This document shows positions 35,501 through 47,800 of a stretch of 64,000 nt of DNA, piece by piece. The position numbers and the translations under genes are program-made. The notes beneath the pieces were generated by a model that did no database searches, had not been told where the DNA came from, and saw nothing but the letters and a program-made list of their open reading frames with translations. The first letter of the stretch is position 1, and every line of letters begins with the position of its first letter. The stretch is from positions 16,593 through 80,592 of the forward strand of contig QANZ01014758.1 in assembly GCA_003254925.1 (NCBI GenBank), in the 5' to 3' direction. This DNA is from Chamaecrista fasciculata. Its lineage: Eukaryota; Streptophyta; Magnoliopsida; Fabales; Fabaceae.

Positions 35501-37955
35501 GGGAAAATTATTTCTGAGTTGCAAGACATATATAGAATGAAATTAAAAGAAAAAAGGGCATTCTTTAGCATCCTTTATTGTCAAATCAAACAAAAATTAA
35601 TATCCACACCTGTACCACTTGATCATTATCCGATGCACATTTTGGGACCTGGTCAGTCCCAATTATTCGTATGAAAGCCCCAGTTGCCTTCCGCATTTCT
35701 GAGACTATTGCTCCTCCTTTTCCTAACAAACAACCAACTTGGTTTGACGGGACTATGATTCGTGCAGTAACAGGTGCCCCCAATCCTGGGTCTAGACCAT
35801 TCTTGATACCAGCCTCAACAGCCTTAGAGAAAACAAGGACAACAGCCTTCTGTGCTGGGGAATATCTTGATTCAGGACTCTGCAGAAAATCAACCCATGA
35901 TCAAAAGAAAAATAAATCAACAAGTAATAATAGCAAGACATAAAACTAGAAAGTAAAAGGAACAAGATAAGGTTCACAAACCTCTGAAGCAGTAATAGTA
36001 ATTAATCTATCCTCACACTCGGCAACTAAAGGACCTACACTTATAGTAGCCCCCGAGTCATTCTCAAGAGCTTTAATAACACTGCCGCCCTTTCCAATAA
36101 TACAGCCAATCCTATCATTGTTGCAAAGAATTCTGAACATAACTTCTCGATGGAGTGCTTTTGAATCCAGGCTTGCGACCCTGTTAAAATCAGCCGATAA
36201 AGAATGAATTTCTGTGTCGTAGTTGTTAGTGCCCCTAAAGACAGTAGATGGAGCAGAGTTCCTCTGGAGATTTACATGCAGATCTGTCAAAGTATCACGA
36301 GGAACAACTGACGTTTCATGCTGAACCACCTCATGAGGTTTGCTACCCATCATCTTTGTTCTATCAGCAGGAGAACAATCTTGAAGGCGTCGCGAGACAG
36401 CAACAAGTGCTTTTCTCACAGATGACACATTTCCTTCAATCTGCCACAACATTGTGAGAGTGTAAAAATAACATCCTTTTTGACAACATAAATAAATTGA
36501 ATCCCAGTGTTAGGATTATGAATATAGTTAGGAGGATATATCTATTATTATATTTCTGATTTATAGGGATTAGTTAGGATCCCTAATGTTAAGGGGAAGA
36601 GTTTTCCCTTAAAAAAAAATCCCAACAGTGGTATCAGAGCCTGGTTCGATCCAGGGACCTGTGGGTTATGGGCCCACCACGCTTCCGCTGCAAGGATGTT
36701 ACCATATTTACTTGCCCTTTGATAAGTGAGTCGGAAAATGTTGCCAATTCTAAGCAAGGAAGTCATGTTTTTTACATTTTACCTACCATATAAGGATAGA
36801 GAAGCTCAAACTTTTGACTTCTAATCATTTCCAGATCAGACAACAAACCATAATTAGACCCACCAGAATTTTTCCTGATCTATATTAGGCCTCAGAAGAT
36901 GCAGAAAGAGATCCTTCTAATAGAAATATTCTGAGGTAATAAGATTGTCTATATAAAGTAAACTTTGCCAAAAGTTAACGATACTGTAAAAGATGGAACA
37001 TATTTTAAAAGCCACTTCCAGGTTCAATTCACATTTATATTCAAGCTACTGCTCCTAGGGGTGTGCAGCGGTTGGGTTCGGCGGATTCGGGTGGGTGAGC
37101 GGGTTGATATAATAAGTAGCGGGTTAGACTTTTACAACCCGAACCCAACCGTCAACCCATACAACCCCAAACATGAAAATAAAAACTTCAGAGATCATAT
37201 TACAATAGCAAACAGTACTACAATCTATCTGTAGCCACATCTTGAACCAACAATTCCTTTTAAGTGCCAAAACTGTAATTGACTCTGTTAAAGTAATTTA
37301 TTCGCAATTAGTTAGCTAGTTCATATCAGATATGGTTTTGCAGCTTGTATAAAAAGAACTGAACCTTAATCAATTCGTCGGATGAGAGGAGGTAATCTGG
37401 TACACACTCGCGCAAAGCCATAATTTTACACCCAGTATCCTTCCTAATCTTCTCCACTACCCTCCCTCCCTTTCCGATGACCGACCCAACCTGTGCAGTA
37501 TCGGCGAGTAGCCTGCAAGATACAAAGCCATCCACAACATCAATGCCATCACTCTCCGCCGCAACATCAAGAACCCTCTCGAACACCTTCAACAGCGCTT
37601 CCTGCGCCTTCGACACCTCGACGCCGCCGTCGTCCGAATCATCACCGCCGCCGTTGCCGCCATTCTGCTCGGCGGCGAGGAAAATCTTGCCGGTGATAGC
37701 AGCCGGCGCAATCACCACGACGATACGGTCCGTGGCATCTAGCGGCGCATCCTCGATTCGGATCTTGGCTCCGGTGACTTGCTGGAGGTTTTTGATGACG
37801 GCGCCGGATTTTCCGATGACGCCGCCGATCCGAGAAGCGTGACAGAGCATGCGGAAAGCGACGTGACCCGGAGGAACACTGAGAGGTGGAAGATTAGGCT
37901 TCGAGTTCGAACGCTTGATAGATCCGTTTGCGTAATACGGGTTCGGGTCGGCCAT
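31440..37955 (-). CDS. Five-KH-domain RNA-binding protein (HEN4/RCF3-like family)
   Basis: Seven minus-strand exons: 37365-37955, 35982-36440, 35610-35879, 33717-34001, 33576-33646, 32911-33022, 31440-31574; 640 aa. KH domains are recognised by their GxxG loops: KH1 GKSG 48-51, KH2 GKGG 161-164, KH3 GKGG 313-316, KH4 GKGG 403-406, KH5 GEDG 585-588. KH1 and KH2 sit in exon 1, separated by a Gly/Asp-rich linker (about 99-112). KH5 is split between the last two exons and ends in an AFIFTGS tail. The arrangement of two tandem pairs and a lone C-terminal KH matches plant PCBP-like proteins such as HEN4 and RCF3/HOS5, nuclear factors in pre-mRNA processing. Which member it is I cannot say. A TATATA box at 38041-38047 precedes the start by 86 bp. 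Introns 1 and 3 carry mobile elements. Confidence 0.92.
32155..32580. repeat. GC-rich foldback-like fragment and AAAT microsatellite in KH intron 6
   Basis: A GC-rich block (GGGTGCACACGGGCTGGG onward, to about 32227) stands out in an AT-rich intron and contains inverted GGTCGG/CCGACC phrases. AT-rich sequence follows, then about twelve AAAT units at 32508-32558. The GGGTGCACACGGGC start resembles the ends of plant hAT MITEs, but no matching right end is clear. Confidence 0.4.
34647..35340. mobile_element. Non-autonomous hAT-type element, 694 bp, in KH-gene intron 3 (8-bp TSD)
   Basis: GTGACGAT stands immediately before (34639-34646) and after (35341-35348) the element, an 8-bp target duplication typical of hAT transposons. 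The ends CATAGTTAT and, inverted, AATAGTTAT match at 8 of 9 positions, and subterminal regions are packed with AATCG/CGATT motifs. Near 34905-34995 the minus strand reads a short acidic Asp/Glu/Ser-rich stretch ending in a stop, possibly the tail of a former transposase. No intact transposase gene is present. Confidence 0.75.
36508..36770 (+). mobile_element. TRIM-like retroelement fragment: 120-bp LTR plus tRNA-Met primer-binding site
   Basis: An LTR-like unit runs 36508-36627, from TGTTAGG to CCCAACA (inverted ends). One base later comes TGGTATCAGAGC (36629-36640), the complement of the 3' end of initiator tRNA-Met that plant retrotransposons use as primer-binding site. A 120-bp LTR is in the size range of terminal-repeat retrotransposons in miniature. 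I could not find a second LTR downstream, so the right part is missing or decayed. It lies in KH-gene intron 1. Confidence 0.65.
37058..37180. repeat. Possible hAT-MITE fragment (AGGGGTGTGCAG...) in KH-gene intron 1
   Basis: AGGGGTGTGCAGCGGTTGGG followed by runs of GGGTTCGG and later CCCGAACCCAACC forms an inverted GC-rich pattern often seen at the ends of plant hAT MITEs. No paired right terminus was found. Confidence 0.3.
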
Positions 37956-40930
37956 TTTGGGTCGAAATTGCAGTGTAAGATTAAGATATCTCCTTTTTTT
38001 CTGTGGAGGAGAGAGAAAGATGGTTCACATAATCTACTCCTATATATGTCTCTCCTATTCACACGCTACATAAAATTATTATAAATATCTCTCTATTGAT
38101 GTTTTTTCCTTTTTATTTTTTTCTCGGGAGATTATTTTTGCTCTCTCCACTAGTATAGTAGTTGCAGAAGGAGGGAGGAAGAAATTTTTAGAGAGAGACG
38201 GCGGCGCACTAGGAAGTTCGAATGCTAAAGTACGCGGATGAAGATGCAGTGGGTGCGTAGACTGCGCCTACATTTGTGATTTTTTTTAATGGAAAGCTGC
38301 AGAGTGTTTGTGGATTCGGGCTTTACAATGGTTTTATTGGGGGAGTTTGTAACTTATCTTTTCAACTTAAAATCGTGGGCTTTGACCAAAAAAAAAATAC
38401 TTAAACTCTTAGGAAAGTATGAAGTTTTTCCCAATTATTAGGGAAGGGTTTTATCTTCGCTATTTTGTAGTTTTTTCCCGAATCTACAAGTTGAACTCAA
38501 GATTGAAGAGGAAAGCGACACTGAAGATTGATCTCTCAGAGAGGGATATGGGGTGTGTTGCCTCTTGTGTATCTTCTAAGTTTTTTGTTTATTTGTTCGT
38601 AGATCTGATTGTATAGGAGATCTTGATCTTGATCTTTCTCTTTCTTTGGTGTGTTGCCTAAGATTTTATTTTCATCTCCTGTATTGATAATGATTTTCTA
38701 GGGAGTTGAAGACTGTTTAGATTATCTGATCCCTTCGTGGACTCCCATTTTCTCTCATTTTTAGCTATGTAGAACGAGTGTTTATGTATCTCTCATGGCT
38801 TGGCGTAATTTGACCAAAAAGAAAAAGTTTTGAGTATTTTGAGATCAGATTTCTATGTTTTGAAAAGTTGCAATTTAGAAACTGAGATGTGTTTCGTTAG
38901 CAAAAAGAAGTTCTAGTGGATTATTTTTCGTCAAAATAATAAGCTAAAACTACAAAAAAAAAAAAAAAAAAAAAAACTCCATCAACTCTTTTTGTTTGTT
39001 GCATTTTGATTCTTCTGGTGAAGAGACTTAAACACATAAAGAAAACTTGTGTGGGATTGAAATGTAGATTTTCCTTTTCCATCTTATCTTCATTTTTGCA
39101 TTTTTTTTGTTTTTTATTTTATATGTTTTATTATTTTAATTATCTCTTTTTTATTTTTTTTCTCTTATTTATTACTTAATCTTTTTTTATTCTTATTTAT
39201 TTTTTATCTTTATTTTTATTTGATGGAGCCCGAGGACCATTTTACCGAAAAGATAAAATTTTTGGACTATATTATAATTAAGGTACTAGATTGGAAGGAA
39301 TTTTGTGATAACGAGAAGAATTATGATTTGACAAAATTCAAGAGATTTACAATTATACTCAACTTTTTTTTCAATAGCTAGAGTCGAAGTTGTCAAAAAT
39401 TGTCTATTTTTGCGTCAAAGTCTCTCTCTCATGAAAACAAGGAGTTAAATGTATAGAAAATTAATAGTTAAAGTCTTAAAATTATATTTTTAGCCCAAAT
39501 TATGGTTAAATTTTAGATGGAGGGCTCTCTTCTGCTAACAGAGCAAATCACAGCCCCTAAATTGTAACTTTTCAAATCATAGGGACCCAATTTAAAAATA
39601 TACAAACCACAGACACCTTTTCCACCTTCTAAAATCTTTTTTCTTTTTGAAGTTTTACTTAGGGATTCTATTTATAAGATTTTAAATTACTTTTTACATT
39701 GAACCATAATTAGAATATGCATAAACGTGACAAGATATTTGGTATGAAGTTTGACCATAAATGTATTATTAAATGTATTTTAATATATATAATATTTAAG
39801 ATTTTATTTTTATAATTATATCTGGATAAATAAAAAGTGCAAAACATTTTTTTTATTTTAGTTGATTATTTGAAATGGACAAGAACTCAATAGTCAGGGA
39901 TGAGAAAAGAGATTTTGGAAGGATAACAAATAAATGGAGATTATAAACTGACCAAAAGATGTTCAAGCTTTTTAAATTGACCAATTTACACATCCCTTTC
40001 TCAAGACAGTATTGCAGACAATAACTATGCAGTATACACAATTCCTTCGTTTGATGACGAAGAAAAAGATGTTGCAGGATCATTTTTTTGGGTCAAATCA
40101 ATATGATCATTTAACTTTAAAAGTTTGAAGAGGCATATTGATATAGAAATCTTGAAAACTTGCAAAACTCTTGCTATTTTTTATGGATAATAAATAAAAC
40201 ATTTCCCTTGTTATTCTATTTTTGGCTAGCCAAATATCATGAAAAATAATTTACCGAAAAATATTTTGGTGCCAGAGTGAGTAAGCTGAACTCTCATGAG
40301 GAGAGAACAGTCATCAATACAATAAAATGATAAATATGATTTCATTTTGATGTCTGATGCTGTATAATTTATTAATTAGTATCAAATTCTTTAATTTTTT
40401 TAGTGACTTTTCTTGTTCCTTTATTTTTTATTGACAAATGAAAAAGCTTTTAAAAGTTGGCAACAATAATGTGCTATTGAATTTTTCAATCAAAAACAAG
40501 GTTTCGAATTATGTTTTTTATCTAGGAACAAAAAACAAGGGCATAAATTCATCCTGAAAAATGAAAATAAGGTAATGGTAATAGAACCTGTATATGATTA
40601 AGCATGCAATATATTCTTCTTATGAATAGAATTTCTCATGGACCAAATGAAACAAGAAATACAATGCACTGAGAACACTGCATCTCCATGATACTTGAGA
40701 ATGAAGTAACTATTACACTCTGCTTTAGTCCTTATATTGCATGGATACTCCACTCCTTCAAATCTACAGTTGGTCAAAGCTATAGCAACTATGCTTAAGA
40801 TACCCTAATATCTCAGCAGGGGAGTTAGAATCAAACAAGTTGCCAATTTCCCAGATTTTATGATGCTTCCAAGTAGTCTGATACTAAAATCTTCAAAAGC
40901 TGTACAGAAAATTGATGTTGGCTCTGATGA
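37956..40930. other. Intergenic, KH-gene promoter side
   Basis: Past the KH leader and TATA box there is no supported gene. A poly-A tract lies at about 38954-38976 and a strongly T-rich stretch at 39065-39220. The open frame at 38419-38616 has no recognisable features. Confidence 0.5.
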
Positions 40931-41820
40931 TACAAATATTGCATGTAGAATTTAAGGCACGAGTGCCTCATCAATTGGAAGATCCAGCAGTGAAGAACGA
41001 TGCCCAGAACCTACAAAAACCAGAAACAAGAGGCTTTCAGAATCCTCCATGTGCTTTATGATAATTTGATTGAAATTCAATACGAAAAGGAAAAAGAACA
41101 AACAGAAGGAAAGAGTTACGTTTATTAACCAAAAATAACTCTGAATATTTTTGTAACTGAACACCACATAAATATTTTTATTAGAAAATTTAATGGCAAG
41201 CCATCTAAAGTACTTTAGTTTTGTACTAGGCAGAAACATCACTCAATTATTAAACACTAGTAAACATTTTGATAGAGCAGTCCTCAAGGTCCCTGTGGAC
41301 ACTTGTAAACACTTTAGATGTGGACAAAACTAAAGTACTTGTAAACACTTGTAAACTTGCCATTAAATTATTATTCCATATGGACAAAGTGTTTTGAAAT
41401 TATTATTAAAAACTTGAAAACTTGTACAAAAACACTTGGCAAAATGAATTTACAAGTTTTATACCTAAAATTAAATTATTATTAAACACTTGTAAACATG
41501 GAATAATAATAAAGTACATTTTTCAAGATTCAGAAATATAAAAAATTTTAGGTATAAAACTTGTAAATTCATTCTGCTAGTGTTTTTATACTAGGCAGAA
41601 ACTATGAGTAGTTTGTACTATGAAAATTTAGAATTGGCATTTGTAATTCACCCCACATCACGGGTATTTTGTAATATTGCAAAACCTCAAGGGAGATCTA
41701 TGCAATTCACTCAATTTGAATTCATCATTTGCCAGAAAAACATGTAGTACATCTCAAATGAGAACTTACCTACAAAATCTAAAGAATTTGCAAGCCTATA
41801 ACATTATGTACAGTAAGACT
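40931..41820 (-). other. Possible EXECUTER1 3' UTR region
   Basis: On the minus strand GTTTTTGTAG followed by GTTCTGGGCATCG near 41010 looks like a splice acceptor and a short exon, downstream of the EX1 stop at 41821. It may be a spliced 3' UTR exon; this is weak. The region also holds the foldback at 41429-41587. Confidence 0.25.
41429..41587. repeat. Foldback with 44-bp arms, 234 bp downstream of EXECUTER1
   Basis: The left arm 41429-41472 and right arm 41544-41587 are inverted copies. The inner 27 bp (GAATTTACAAGTTTTATACC and on to AAAATT) match perfectly and the outer 17 nearly so; the loop is about 70 bp. A further direct repeat, TACTAGGCAGAAAC, flanks the region (about 41224 and 41589). 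It resembles a MITE or a transcript hairpin. Confidence 0.75.
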
Positions 41821-44800
41821 CTATGTTTGAAGCTTAAGCTGATTGAAGAAGACCAAAAAATGATACTCCGGAGCCCAATACACAAATCCAACAACAGGCC
41901 CTTTAGCGAACTGCAAAATCCATAGAAGACTTCTTGCAATGAGAACCATTAGCACAAAGCATTAACAGGTAATATCAAGTCATAAGTAAAAATAAAAACA
42001 TTGAACAGAAGCAAACCTTCCCATTAAGGATCACTAGTTCACCATCAACCCATCGAGGATTCCGAAACCCAGGTTCAGCAAGCCTTCCTTGACCCTTATA
42101 TCGTGCAATCTGAAATATAATCAAATCAGTAAACACTTTAAAAACATAAAATATCTCCTTTCTGTTCAAATACTACCAATAAGGGAGAGAGAAAATTGGA
42201 AGTCTCGGAGATATAAATAATCATACCACTCCAAATTCCTCTGGAAGTACACCTTTATGAGGAAGTTCATACATCTTACCAACTTTTGCACGAAATGCCA
42301 CCTAAGGAGCAAGAAACGGGACTAATGAGATGTATCAGATAGGCCACGTAATCAAAAGAAAATGTAAATCTACCAGCAACACAGAGGCAAAAGGAATCAG
42401 CTTATGCTTAACCTAGAGTCCAATACATTGATAATAAATAAAACCCTATTTATCAGTAAAAAGAAACTACTGACTGTTGAGATATAAATGTTGAAAATTT
42501 TTCCTCAACCTAGTAACAAGCTTTATGGTTCAGTTCTCAAAATAGGAATCAAGCAAACACTTTCCATATAAAGGCAGTACAACAGAATACATATACTAGT
42601 TTGTCAATTATATTATAAATATAATTCCACAGTTATTGTTGCATACAAGACACACATAAAATAATTTAAGGCCAAAAGACACATAAACTATGCATGATGG
42701 CACTGATGAAACAACTGTTATTTATCTGGCATATTACCAGCCCTGCACCCTACGTAAACTCTATTGACATCAAGTCTTCCAGGCCAAGTAGGAGTGGGCA
42801 TTTAGACCCAGTATAAAAGACTGACCAGATCCAACATTGAATGTTAGGCCTTCAAAATACTCTGGACTTGGTTTTCGTCTTTTAGTTTATTTTTTCGTTA
42901 CATATCTTCATAGTAAAGAAGAAATTATACTCTGAAGGAAGATACAGAGGATAGATAAGGATAGGGAATCCTCCTAACGGAAAAAAACCAAAAACCCAAA
43001 AATAATAACCAAAGAACTAGAGTATAATCCAGAGAGATAACTATAAGACTCTTGAACAACAATAAACTCTAGGAACCCTATATAATAATAAACATCTAAT
43101 CCTTAAAGAAAATCCTCTTAACTTGTGCTAGGTTTCTCAATAATTATGTATTCTGCGGATGTTTTAAATTCAACATGACCAGTGTAAAGTCTAAAAAAAG
43201 AAAAAAAAAAAAAAAAAACATATAAAGTTCCTTATATGTTTGACATAAGGTTACAACAATCACAAGTTTTAATTACATTCTCTCTCGTCAATGATTGGTT
43301 ATTCATAAAATTTTTGTCACACGTCAACTATTAATTGAGGAACCTTATAGCAAAGATATAAGGAACTTTACCTAAATTTTGCCCCCAAAAAAATGAAGGG
43401 AGAAAATGCCGTACAAAATGACACTCTAGACCTTCTCATATATTTAATGACAATAAAGCTGTTTGATCTCATCTTCCTACAATATCAAGCATGCTACTTA
43501 ATTAATAAAATACTATAGTTATTATGGCTTCCAATCAGGGCTTCAAGCTGACAGCATATTTCCCAACACCAACCTTATCCAATCCTAGTTAATCAAAAAC
43601 TGCATCACCTAGACATGAAAATGTGGCTTCTTGTCCTTCATCCTCACTCCTATATAGGTTATTAAGGAAGGCTAAAGTCCTTGAGCTTGAAGTGTGACCG
43701 TAGATATACTTTATGTTGAACAAGAACAGGGGCATCACCAAATTCCTGACCACTTAATCATGAAGGATTTTACACCATGCCGACCTTGGGATGATTTTAT
43801 TTAATAAAAACAATAAATTTACCAATCATTTTTAGAGCTTTGTATTTTTTTGCTAGTTCAAAAATATTCCAAGAACTTAAAGCAATTATTTTTATCAATT
43901 TTAAAGAACAAAAAGATTTACACAGTCAAACTTCATAAATTACCTGGCCAGCTGGTACATAAGGATCCCCAGTTAGTTTTAAAGCTTCTACATACTCAAA
44001 AAACTCAAGATCTGAAGACTCCTTAGCCCCACCTTCCTCTTTCCAATTGCCAAATCTATGTTTCAGCTGAATGACTTCTGAGGAGTAAAGACCATGTGTA
44101 CCAATGTATAGACCTGATGAAAATAAAAATACATTATGCTCACTATACACCATAACTCCAACATATGGAATAACTTAAAACTAATGTCCTGTGATGACCA
44201 TCTGATTAAATTCTTAAACATACTTAAATGACAAGTTCTCTAGAAAATTACCATTTAAAGGATCTGAAGAAGATGGTACTACAATACGATTGAAGGTTGT
44301 TGAACCAGATAACGGTTGATGGTTCTGAGCCTGGTTAAGAGTGAGACTTATCAGTTCCCCCACATCTTTGAGAACCTAAAAGATCAAAGCAAAGCAATAT
44401 AGTTCAAACTAAAAAAGAGAAAGTTTGAGCATTGATAATGATTTAGCAGTGTGTTTAATACCCAACAAAAATAAATTAATGTTCATAACAAATAAAGTGC
44501 TGCAATTGCAAACATACAACAGGTCAATAAATGATCTACTAGCAACCAGATCTTTATTTGAATCATGAAATGGGTATAGTAGCATTTATTATATTAAATG
44601 CCAACTGTTATGTTCAATACATAGTTAGCATACAGAACATTACAAATTCAGCACTTAAATTTTCATCATTAACTATTCAGTACTGAATTTCCAATGCTCG
44701 ATTCAGCTTTATTAAAGAGCCCTTAGTAAATAAAATCGTGTCAAGTGAGAATTCAGACATACCTTTGAGGGCACCTTTCCCCTACCAATGAACTTAGCAA

Positions 44801-47800
44801 GATCAAACATAACATGATCAACACTGCGTCGACCTTGAATCTTAGCTGATTTATCTGACGAAGATTTCCCTTTTACCTGGCCATCCTGTGGATTGGTTTC
44901 TTTTTCTACAATGAAGGAAAATGAACGACGATCCTTATTCTCCAGCTTAGCAGGAACTCGCAGTATTTCTCTAGTAGAAAAATTGTTGGAAAGTTTTTGA
45001 ACAAGACCACCAATGACAACTTTAACTGCAATCTCATTCTGCTCTTCATGTCCAACAGTTTCAGGACCAGCATTGATTTGAAGGTCGTCATCTCCCTCTT
45101 GGTCACTTTCAGATTTAACATCTTCCATTTCCAGACTATCTGAGTCATTTTCCTTCTCTTCCTCTTCCTCTTCCTCTTCCTCTTCTTCGTCATCCTCTTC
45201 TTCCTCGATCATCTGTTCAATCACCTTAGATATTAGATCATTGTCTACCTTTTCTGGAGCAGCAGTCACTTTCAAAACCTTCACCTTTACAACAGGAATC
45301 ATATCTTTCAAGAGATTCTGAAATCCAGGCATTCCCTCAGCTGGGTCTGAACCATCATCCTTATCATCACCACTCTCAGGATCTTCAGTACTCACAACAA
45401 ATAGTTCACTTTTGTCTCCAGGAGTCTCCACTGAACTCAATCTCTCAGAAGCACCCAATGCCTTAGAGGAGGCTATTGGAGGATTGGGGACACCCCTTCT
45501 TCGTTTTAAATACACAGCCTGAAAAACACAAGGAACCCTGAAACTAGTATCTTATTTCATTTTTAATTGATTTCTTCAGCAACAGCAAATGCAAGTCAAA
45601 ACATGGGTTTCAACAAAACAAATTGAGTCATTAATTAAAGTAAAGATTAAGGTAATAAGGGTACATATATGATATCCTCATGTAAGTTGGCATGTATAGA
45701 CAAACAAACATGAGTTGACCTCTAGTCCTCTAAGGAGGCACGAACACTATAACATGCTTAGCACAGAAAGGAGTATATACTGCAATATGTTGACCAAGTC
45801 ACTAACTATATCTGAACAAATAATAATGACTGTGCAAAATATAGACAAAGAATTTTAGAAAAACCAGATTGCATGAACTGGTGCTAAGCATAAATATATG
45901 GAAACAGCATGAAAATAAGATGAAGACATTGGATGACTGCAGAACCAAGAGCTATTACAACTTCGTATATAGGCTAGGCAATATTAATATGCTTCAAAGC
46001 ATAACAAAATTCAGTTAAAAGTATTCAATTAAGATCTTTTTCCCAATTTACATGTGGTCACGTCAACAATCCTTTTGACATATTGAGTCAAAGCATGCTT
46101 ATTTATACTAATAATATAAACCATCATGAGGATAAACAATCAATATTCATTTGAATGCTTCTTCTATGTATTTTACTGATCTTACTGAAAATTAATATGA
46201 AAGTTACGAAAGTAGAGAATAGATACCTTCAACTTGTGTTCACCTTTCTTATTCACTATAAGAAAAATTTCAAATAGAGGAACACCAGCAGTAGATGTTG
46301 CAAGTTGCCTGAAAACACAAAGTAAAAAGTTCAAAACCAGAAGCTTATAAGGTAGTAAAGATTGCCAAAAAAATCCTAAGGTGTCTACAGAAATTCCTAG
46401 AAACACATAGAAAGGTCCAATTGAGTTCCTAAATAACCAAATAATATTTTACTTTATAATAGAACGGTGGCATTTTCAAGATGTGTTCCAATTGAAAACA
46501 GATGGCTCTACGAATAAGAGTAAATCTATATAATATTTCAAGAGCAAAACAGTAGTTTACTGTTATCATTGACATCAGTCAAGCAGAGATGCTGCATCTA
46601 GTTTTGCATTGTGCTTAAGGTTTCTTAGAGACAGGGGAACCTAATACTGATAGAAAAAATAAAGACAAATTTAGATAGATATGTCCCGAATGATCACCCC
46701 GAAAAGGACTCAGTTCTTATCTAGTTTTAGGTTGGACATATTACTGTTAGAATTGTCTCCCAAATATGTTCAAACATTCAAATAACTCATTCCTCCCTAT
46801 TATGGTAATAAAGTGGTAGCACTAACATCTCTCTCTTGTACCAAAACAAAGTTTTCTTTTCACATGAAAGGCAAAATTCCTAATGCAATACTATGGACAG
46901 TAAAAAAAAACTACCTAGGACTATAGCTCCTTGCCACATATCTTCCATGCTCTGGGGTTATACGAATAATAAGACCATGTGGATCGTTAACATCTTTTGA
47001 AATGCCAGACCACCAACCTACCTGAAACCAATATATATTAAAGTTAAAGATATACCACCATTAGCCAGTTCCAGAAGGCTTGCAATGTTACAGATCAACA
47101 AAACTGAAATTCAATGGTTTAGCTTACAAAATAGTGATTAACATGTGCTGCCAAAAACCAATGAAGTAACATGATGCAGCCAGACTAAAACTATAATAAA
47201 ATAAAAATGCGATTCGTTACCCTTCTAAAATCAACTACCTTCGAATCTCACAACTCATTTTGAGCTCTGAGAATATATTCACTGACTAAAACAACTCATA
47301 CTGACATATAAATTAGCATGGAAGTTCTGGTGATGACATCTGACAAAAACTCCTACAAAACAGGCTGTTCCTACTCCCCAATGTTTTTCTTGATCACAGT
47401 ACCCAAAAAAGAAAAAGATGAAGAACAAATAACTATTAAGTATTAACTATACCAGGAAATTTCATGATGAAAGACGCCAAACAAATTTCCCACCTAAGTA
47501 ACAGCAATTTAAGAAGTAAAGATACTACTGTTACTAGTGCCACACACAAAGTTGCATATATATTCCATTTCCAACAAAATGCAAAGGAATCTACGAAAAT
47601 TATCATTGTGACTCATTTAACAAGAGCTTACAAGTCCAGCACCAGCTATATCTGTTAGAAGAGCTGCATCACTGTACTGTTCTTCCTCTATGGCTCTCTG
47701 AAAAATTAAAAGAAAATTAAAATATTAGGAATATTAGATTTTGGCCCAGAAAAAATTATCATTAGAAAAAGCACAAAATTTTAAAGGCAAGTAAATGCTT

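Noticed and set aside
36629..36660. tRNA-like GGTTCGATCC sequence
   Set aside because: It follows directly on the primer-binding site of the TRIM-like element; no cloverleaf can be drawn around it.
38025..38030. ATGTGA start-stop motif upstream of the KH gene
   Set aside because: It is about 11 bp downstream of the TATA box, so it is probably upstream of the transcription start.
37477..38084. Plus-strand open frames of 121 and 101 codons
   Set aside because: Antisense to the GC-rich first exon of the KH gene; composition is low-complexity and no domain is recognisable.
44906..45193. Lys/Arg-rich 95-codon frame
   Set aside because: It is a frame-shifted reading of the Glu-rich stretch of EXECUTER1 exon 6.
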